Assembly (NCBI GenBank): GCA_964448445.1
Contig: CAYVAU010000001.1
Coordinates: 1 to 63,758, forward strand
Length of the DNA: 63,758 nt
Direction of reading: 5' to 3'
Origin: B73-G16 sp964448445
GTDB lineage: Bacteria; Desulfobacterota; B13-G15
Part shown: piece after piece, positions 59,633 through 63,758 of the stretch
Layout of the letters: each line of letters opens with the position of its first letter
Position numbering within the stretch: the stretch's first letter is position 1
Translations under genes and position numbers: made by a program
The notes under the pieces: generated by a model
What the model was told of the DNA's origin: nothing
Databases searched by the model: none
Seen by the model: only the letters and a program-made list of their open reading frames with translations

Positions 59633-60802
59633 GTGGGCAGAAGAATTGCCATTGAGGGGTCCCACGCGATTTCTGAGGCCGTCAAGCAGGCCAGGGTTGA
59701 CGTCATAGCCGCCTATCCCATCACGCCCCAGACCCATATCGTGGAGAGGCTCTCGGAGATGGTGGCCGATGGGGAGCTGGATGCGGAGTTTGTGCCCGTG
59801 GAATCCGAGCATTCGGCCATGAGCGTGTGCATAGGGGCAGAAGCAGCAGGGGCGAGGGCCTTTACCTGTACCAGTGGTCCTGGGTTGGCCTTAATGGCCG
59901 AAATCGTCTTTATAGCTTCCTCCATGAGGCTCCCCATCCTCATGGTCTTGGCCAACAGGACGCTTTCTGCCCCTTTGAGTATCTGGAATGACCATTCGGA
60001 CGCGATGTTGGTGCGGGATTGTGGGTGGATCCAGATGTTCGTAAACAGTGCCCAGGAGGCTTACGATCACGTGTTCATAGGGTATCGTGTGGGGGAGGAT
60101 TCGAGGGTGCTCCTTCCCGTGATGCTCCACATGGATGGCTTCTTCCTCACCCATGCCATCGAGCCCCTTGAGCCCGTCAAGCAGGAACTCATCGACGGGT
60201 TTCTCCCCCCTTATGAGCCCCTTTATCGCCTCCATCCCGATAATCCCGTCACCATGGGCGCCTTTGCCCTACCGGATCAGTATGCCGAGATCAAAAAGGC
60301 CCAGGATGAAGCCCTCAAGGCCTCTTATGGCCCCCTGCTTGAGGCCTGGAAGGCCTGGGGGGAACTCACCGGGAGGCATTACGGTCCTGTGGAGGGGCTG
60401 TACCTGGAGGATGCCGAGGTGGTGCTCCTTACGGCCGGAAGTTACGGAGAGGTGGCCCACATTGCCGTGGAGGAGATGAGGGCCAAGGGGAGGCCTGTGG
60501 GGCTTGTAAAGCTCAGGCTGTGGAGGCCCTTTCCCTACGATGAGCTCAGGAAGGCCTTGGAGGGGAAGGAAGCGGTTGTGGTCATCGACAGGTCGGTGTG
60601 TCCGGGAGGGCCGGGGGGTCCAATGGCCTTGGAGGTAAGGTCTGCCCTCTATGGAAGGAGGGGGCCAAGGGTGGTGGATTTCATCGTGGGCATATCTGGA
60701 AGGGACGTCACGCCCGAGGATTACATCAGGATGATCGAGAGGGTGCCGGAGCTGGCCCAAAGGGGGCCCGAAGATTACGTCTTTTATGGGGTGAAGGAAT
60801 GA
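59633..60802 (+). CDS. porA: Pyruvate:ferredoxin oxidoreductase alpha subunit
   Basis: A 389-residue subunit from GTG 59633 (site GGAGG upstream). IEGSHAISEAVKQA and AAYPITPQTHIVERL open the domain; SIWNDHSDAMLVRDCGWIQ is the pyruvate-type substrate segment, and GPGGPMALEV is in the C-terminal domain. It overlaps the beta-subunit gene by 4 nt. Confidence 0.94.
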   Translation: MGRRIAIEGSHAISEAVKQARVDVIAAYPITPQTHIVERLSEMVADGELDAEFVPVESEHSAMSVCIGAEAAGARAFTCTSGPGLALMAEIVFIASSMRLPILMVLANRTLSAPLSIWNDHSDAMLVRDCGWIQMFVNSAQEAYDHVFIGYRVGEDSRVLLPVMLHMDGFFLTHAIEPLEPVKQELIDGFLPPYEPLYRLHPDNPVTMGAFALPDQYAEIKKAQDEALKASYGPLLEAWKAWGELTGRHYGPVEGLYLEDAEVVLLTAGSYGEVAHIAVEEMRAKGRPVGLVKLRLWRPFPYDELRKALEGKEAVVVIDRSVCPGGPGGPMALEVRSALYGRRGPRVVDFIVGISGRDVTPEDYIRMIERVPELAQRGPEDYVFYGVKE

Positions 60803-61743
60803 AGGAGGTAATGGCCATAAGGTTCACCAGGAAGAACCTGCCCAAGGAGGAGCTTTTTGTCTCCGGGCACAGGGCGTGTCAGGGCTGTGGTGAGATGCTC
60901 GCAGTGAGGCTGGCCATGAAGGCCCTGGGGAGGGACACGATTGTGGCCTGTGCTACAGGTTGCATAGAGATCGTGTCCTCGCCCTTTCCCGAGACGGCCT
61001 GGGAGGTTCCATGGATTCATGTGGCCTTTGAGAACACGGCCGCCGTGATAAGCGGCGTTGAGGCCGGTTTGAAGGCCCTCATGAGGAAGGGGAGGCTTAA
61101 GGAAAGGAGAATATTTTGCGTGGGTATGGCAGGGGACGGGGGGACGGCCGATATAGGGATCCAGGCCCTCTCAGGGGCCCTGGAGAGGGGGCATGACATC
61201 CTTTACATATGTTTTGACAATGAGGCCTATATGAACACGGGGATCCAGCGTTCCTCGGCCACTCCCTTTGGGGCAGCCACCACCACCTCGCCGCCGGGCA
61301 GAAAGAGCCTTGGGCAGATGACTTGGAAGAAGAACGTGCCCGAGATAGCGGTGGCCCATGGCATTCCCTATGTGGCGACGGCCTCCCCTGCCTTCCCCTA
61401 CGATCTGATGACCAAGGTGAGGCGAGGGGCCGAGGTGAGGGGACCCGCCTACATCCACATCTATTCGCCATGTCCCACGGGTTGGCGTTGCCCGCCCGAT
61501 TTGGCCATCGAGGTCGCGAGGCTCGCCGTACAGACGGGGGTCTTCCCCCTTTATGAGGTCATAGAAGGGCGTTACAGGATCAATCAGCCCAAGGGGGAAT
61601 TGAAACCCGTTGAGGAATACCTGAAGCTGCAAGGACGCTTTCGGCACCTGGATGAGGCGGCCAAAACCCGCATCCAGGAACGGGTCAGGGAGGAATGGGA
61701 GAGGCTGAAGAAGAAGGCCCAGGCCTTTCCCTACGAGGAATAG
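60799..61743 (+). CDS. porB: Pyruvate:ferredoxin oxidoreductase beta subunit (thiamine-binding)
   Basis: A 314-residue thiamine-diphosphate subunit from ATG 60799. HRACQGCGEMLAVRLAMKAL carries the cluster cysteines, ACATGCIEIVSSPFPETAW follows, and the cofactor motif is GDGGTADIGIQALSGA ... CFDNEAYMNTG. The frame is open upstream to 60598 but there lies within porA. It ends in a 13-nt overlap with the convergent DUF3786 gene. Confidence 0.95.
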   Translation: MKEVMAIRFTRKNLPKEELFVSGHRACQGCGEMLAVRLAMKALGRDTIVACATGCIEIVSSPFPETAWEVPWIHVAFENTAAVISGVEAGLKALMRKGRLKERRIFCVGMAGDGGTADIGIQALSGALERGHDILYICFDNEAYMNTGIQRSSATPFGAATTTSPPGRKSLGQMTWKKNVPEIAVAHGIPYVATASPAFPYDLMTKVRRGAEVRGPAYIHIYSPCPTGWRCPPDLAIEVARLAVQTGVFPLYEVIEGRYRINQPKGELKPVEEYLKLQGRFRHLDEAAKTRIQERVREEWERLKKKAQAFPYEE

Positions 61744-62315
61744 CGCCTGCACACCTCAACGGCCAGTCCATACAGCGCGTCAAGCCGCATATGCTCTGTG
61801 GCCGTCGGGTCGAAAAGTACGTTTAAGCGGGGTGGAAATTCCTCATCCCCTTCCCAGAGCACAAAGAGCATGGGGATCCTGGGGAGGGGCTTAAGCAGGA
61901 TGCTCGCATCCCCGAACTTGAACACTTTTCCCCCAAGGCTCCTGCCCTTTTGAACGAAGCCTTCTCTGTCCCTTCCAAAACGCTCCATGATCCCCTCAAG
62001 GGGGAGGGGATGGCTTTGGGCAAAACCCCTTCCGCCCTTCAGGTCCTTCATCATGACCCATCGGCCCAGGGATTCGATTTCCTTTGCCCCGAGGAGGTAT
62101 TCGATCACCGAAACCTGGAGTTCCGCTGAGGGTTCGGGGCCCTTCAGGACCAGGAATTCCCCTTGGGGATCCACAGCATAAAGGTCCCCGAGGAAGGGGA
62201 TCAGAAAACGGTGCCCGTCAAACTCTATCAGGGCCCTCTTGGATATCTCCCCGGGGTCCCTTTCCCTCAGCCTCTGCCAAAGACTCTGATGGACGAAGTG
62301 GATGGGGGCTGCCAT
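61731..62315 (-). CDS. DUF3786 domain protein
   Basis: A 194-residue soluble protein matching DUF3786, a family common in sulfate reducers and other anaerobes. The visible pattern is FLIPFLGDLYAVDP, VIEYLLGAKEI, WVMMKDLKGG, ASILLKPLPRIPMLFVLWEGDEEFP and NVLFDPTATEHM. The function is unknown; some relatives neighbour corrinoid or radical SAM proteins. ATG 62315 sits behind a perfect AAAGGAGGT, 98 nt inside the methyltransferase gene. Confidence 0.85.
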   Translation of the reverse strand: MAAPIHFVHQSLWQRLRERDPGEISKRALIEFDGHRFLIPFLGDLYAVDPQGEFLVLKGPEPSAELQVSVIEYLLGAKEIESLGRWVMMKDLKGGRGFAQSHPLPLEGIMERFGRDREGFVQKGRSLGGKVFKFGDASILLKPLPRIPMLFVLWEGDEEFPPRLNVLFDPTATEHMRLDALYGLAVEVCRRYSS

Positions 62316-63363
62316 CTCCGACCTCCTTTTCCAAAAGCAGCACCTTAAAGGCGGTCCCCATGGTTTGGGGCAAAATAAACCATTTGGCCTGAAGCCTCTC
62401 CCTCAGCCTCTCCTCAGACTGCAGTCCCTCCAGGATCCCCGTCTCAAGGAGAAACCTCCCCTGGGTGGTGAACTCGAGGATTCGAAAGCCCACCTCCCGG
62501 GCCTTTTTGATGACGGCAGAAAAGTTCACATGGGCGGTTATGTCCCTCTGACCCGGTTCATCTAGGATTTCCTTCAAAGCCCTATGCCCTTTGTAAGAGA
62601 GGAGGGTTCCCCAGGGAAAGTCCCCCGAGAAGAGCTCTTCGGCCATAAGCCCATAATCGATGAGCAAGAGGTACCCCCTTTGGAGCTTCTTGTGAGCTTC
62701 CTCGATGAATCGCAGCGCGGAGAGTCCCACCTCGGCATAGGATCCCTCAGGGGGAAAGAGGCCGAGCCAGCGGAAGTAACCCAAAATCCCTTCCCCTGCC
62801 GGTGTCAGGACCTCCGAGAACCTTCCCTCCCGAAAATCCACCAAGACCTCCCAAAGTTTCCCCCCTTGGACCTTGACCCTGTGGACGGGCAGGGCATCGA
62901 GCAGTTCATTGCAGAGGATTATTCCCCTTATTCCCTCCACCTCCTCCCAGCCCTTGAAGCTTACCTTCGGGGTGAACTCCCCTAGTAGTTCCCTTTGTTT
63001 CTGAAGCAAGTGAGGATTGAGTTCTATGGAAATGTAGCTCAGCCGCCCGTATACCTCCGGTGATCTTTCCCTTAAGTACTGCAAAATGTCCCGGCAGAGG
63101 TATCCTTCGCCGCTTCCCACCTCAACGAGCTCAAAGGACCCCGGTATGGAACCGCTCAGGGAAACGATCTTCTTGGCGAGGGTTTGGCCGAAAAGGGGGC
63201 TTATGGTCGGGGCAGTGAGATAATCCCCTCCCTTTCCCCTTGGGATTCGGGGTTTCATGTAATAGCCGAACTCGGGATGGTACAGACAGAGCTCCATGAA
63301 CCGGCAGAAGCTGATGGGTCCCTTTCGCCGTATCTCCTCTGCGATGAGCTCCCTAAGCATCAA
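62218..63363 (-). CDS. MidA/NDUFAF7-type SAM-dependent methyltransferase
   Basis: A 381-residue class I methyltransferase (COG1565). SFCRFMELCLYHPEFGYYM, the SAM site ELVEVGSGEGYLCRDIL, and CNELLDALPVHRV are characteristic; human NDUFAF7 methylates an arginine of complex I. The conserved domain ends near MGTAFKVLLLEKE; the last 34 residues are read over the DUF3786 start. It overlaps the cyclophilin-like gene by 11 nt. Confidence 0.9.
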   Translation of the reverse strand: MMLRELIAEEIRRKGPISFCRFMELCLYHPEFGYYMKPRIPRGKGGDYLTAPTISPLFGQTLAKKIVSLSGSIPGSFELVEVGSGEGYLCRDILQYLRERSPEVYGRLSYISIELNPHLLQKQRELLGEFTPKVSFKGWEEVEGIRGIILCNELLDALPVHRVKVQGGKLWEVLVDFREGRFSEVLTPAGEGILGYFRWLGLFPPEGSYAEVGLSALRFIEEAHKKLQRGYLLLIDYGLMAEELFSGDFPWGTLLSYKGHRALKEILDEPGQRDITAHVNFSAVIKKAREVGFRILEFTTQGRFLLETGILEGLQSEERLRERLQAKWFILPQTMGTAFKVLLLEKEVGDGSPHPLRPSESLAEAEGKGPRGDIQEGPDRV

Positions 63364-63724
63364 GCGGTTCGACCCGTATCTTCCTTTGCCCCCTTGCAGC
63401 CCTTAAGGCCTCTGCACCCTTGAGCCTCCCCACCAGGTTCACCTCGCTTGCCGGGACCGGATCCCCGCTCCTGCTCAGGGGGGTAGGGCCGAAGAATATG
63501 GCCAAGGCATGCCCCGGTGGCCAGTAGCCGAGGTCGCCCACCTTGACTTCCTTCGTGGCGGTCTCATCGAGGGGCCACCGAAGGGGTATCTCGAAGTAAA
63601 ATTCGTCGCCCCACTCCTTCGCCTCCGCCTCCAAGGGGAGAAGTTTGAAGATCTCCCTGGCGCAAGGGGTGTCGAAGAGTTCGCCCTCAAGGACGATATC
63701 TCCCACTGTCACCTTTATCCTCAT
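63353..63724 (-). CDS. Cyclophilin-like fold protein
   Basis: A 123-residue protein with the cyclophilin-like (TM1367/PF04126-type) beta-barrel pattern: RIKVTVGDIVLEGELFDTPCA, WGDEFYFEIPL, GDLGYWPPGHALAIFFGPTPLS. Such proteins usually lack isomerase activity; the role is unknown. It is the upstream partner of the methyltransferase gene. The remaining 34 bases to the right edge hold nothing recognisable. Confidence 0.85.
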   Translation of the reverse strand: MRIKVTVGDIVLEGELFDTPCAREIFKLLPLEAEAKEWGDEFYFEIPLRWPLDETATKEVKVGDLGYWPPGHALAIFFGPTPLSRSGDPVPASEVNLVGRLKGAEALRAARGQRKIRVEPLDA

Positions 63725-63758
63725 CTTCTCCCCTCCAACGACCTCAGGATCCTGAGGT

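Noticed and set aside
1..63758. CRISPR, insertion sequence, tRNA or rRNA genes
   Set aside because: No periodic repeats, transposase motifs, cloverleaf-forming segment or rRNA signature was found in the short gaps.

Overview
The window is a gene-dense stretch of bacterial chromosome: 63 protein-coding genes, one gene remnant, very short intergenic gaps, and no gene-free stretch longer than about 300 bases. I see no rRNA, tRNA, CRISPR array, insertion sequence or prophage. The gene content suggests an anaerobe of the Desulfobacterota (former Deltaproteobacteria) or a close neighbour. The pointers are a four-subunit pyruvate:ferredoxin oxidoreductase, a giant HgdC/BadF-type activase, AmmeMemoRadiSam enzymes, DUF3786 and DUF6485 proteins, a pcm/nlpD/rpoS block and an EF-G2-like factor. 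Frequent AGG (Arg) and ATA (Ile) codons and Glu/Lys/Arg-rich proteins hint at a thermophile. The taxonomy is inference, not a search result.

Layout. 1-9670: a truncated radical SAM gene; EF-G, biotin ligase and pantothenate kinase; an orphan oxyanion-type ABC ATPase with a Cys-rich small protein; then a beta-lactamase-fold hydrolase, hpt, an LppC-like lipoprotein and endonuclease V. 9579-19319: a half-size MFS protein, dodecin, a thioesterase, a TIM-barrel epimerase, a K+ channel, then rpoS-nlpD-TIGR00725-pcm-mutS on the minus strand, and a GT39 glycosyltransferase. 19303-30828: nadD and proA, the 1402-residue activase, a fumarylacetoacetate-hydrolase remnant, glmU-glmS and a UvrD/PcrA helicase.

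30825-35789 is a four-gene, translationally coupled minus-strand cassette: a five-PAS GGDEF diguanylate cyclase, an amidohydrolase, a radical SAM enzyme with a twin-arginine signal, and a beta-lactamase-fold hydrolase. It is the best candidate here for an undescribed system. 35913-44202: a CYTH protein, NfeD/slipin, an EamA transporter, galE, a dGTPase, an APH-like/P-loop kinase fusion, an unknown protein and an FmdB zinc ribbon.

44199-53032: a radical SAM protein, mltG/ruvX, a glyoxalase-II-like hydrolase, a PpiD-like foldase, purB, two small membrane proteins, a cation diffusion facilitator and recR/ybaB. 53147-58299 is the rod-shape operon mreB-mreC-mreD-mrdA-rodA behind a good sigma70-type promoter. 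58333-61743: ssb and porCDAB. 61731-63724: a DUF3786 protein, a MidA-type methyltransferase and a cyclophilin-like protein.

Many gene pairs overlap by 4 nt (ATGA), and several starts lie deep inside the upstream gene behind a strong ribosome binding site. At fusA and ssb the -10 box sits so close to the ATG that leaderless mRNAs are likely. Cell-envelope genes (glmU/glmS, mltG, nlpD, mre/mrdA/rodA, lppC) and anaerobic redox enzymes are the two dominant themes.
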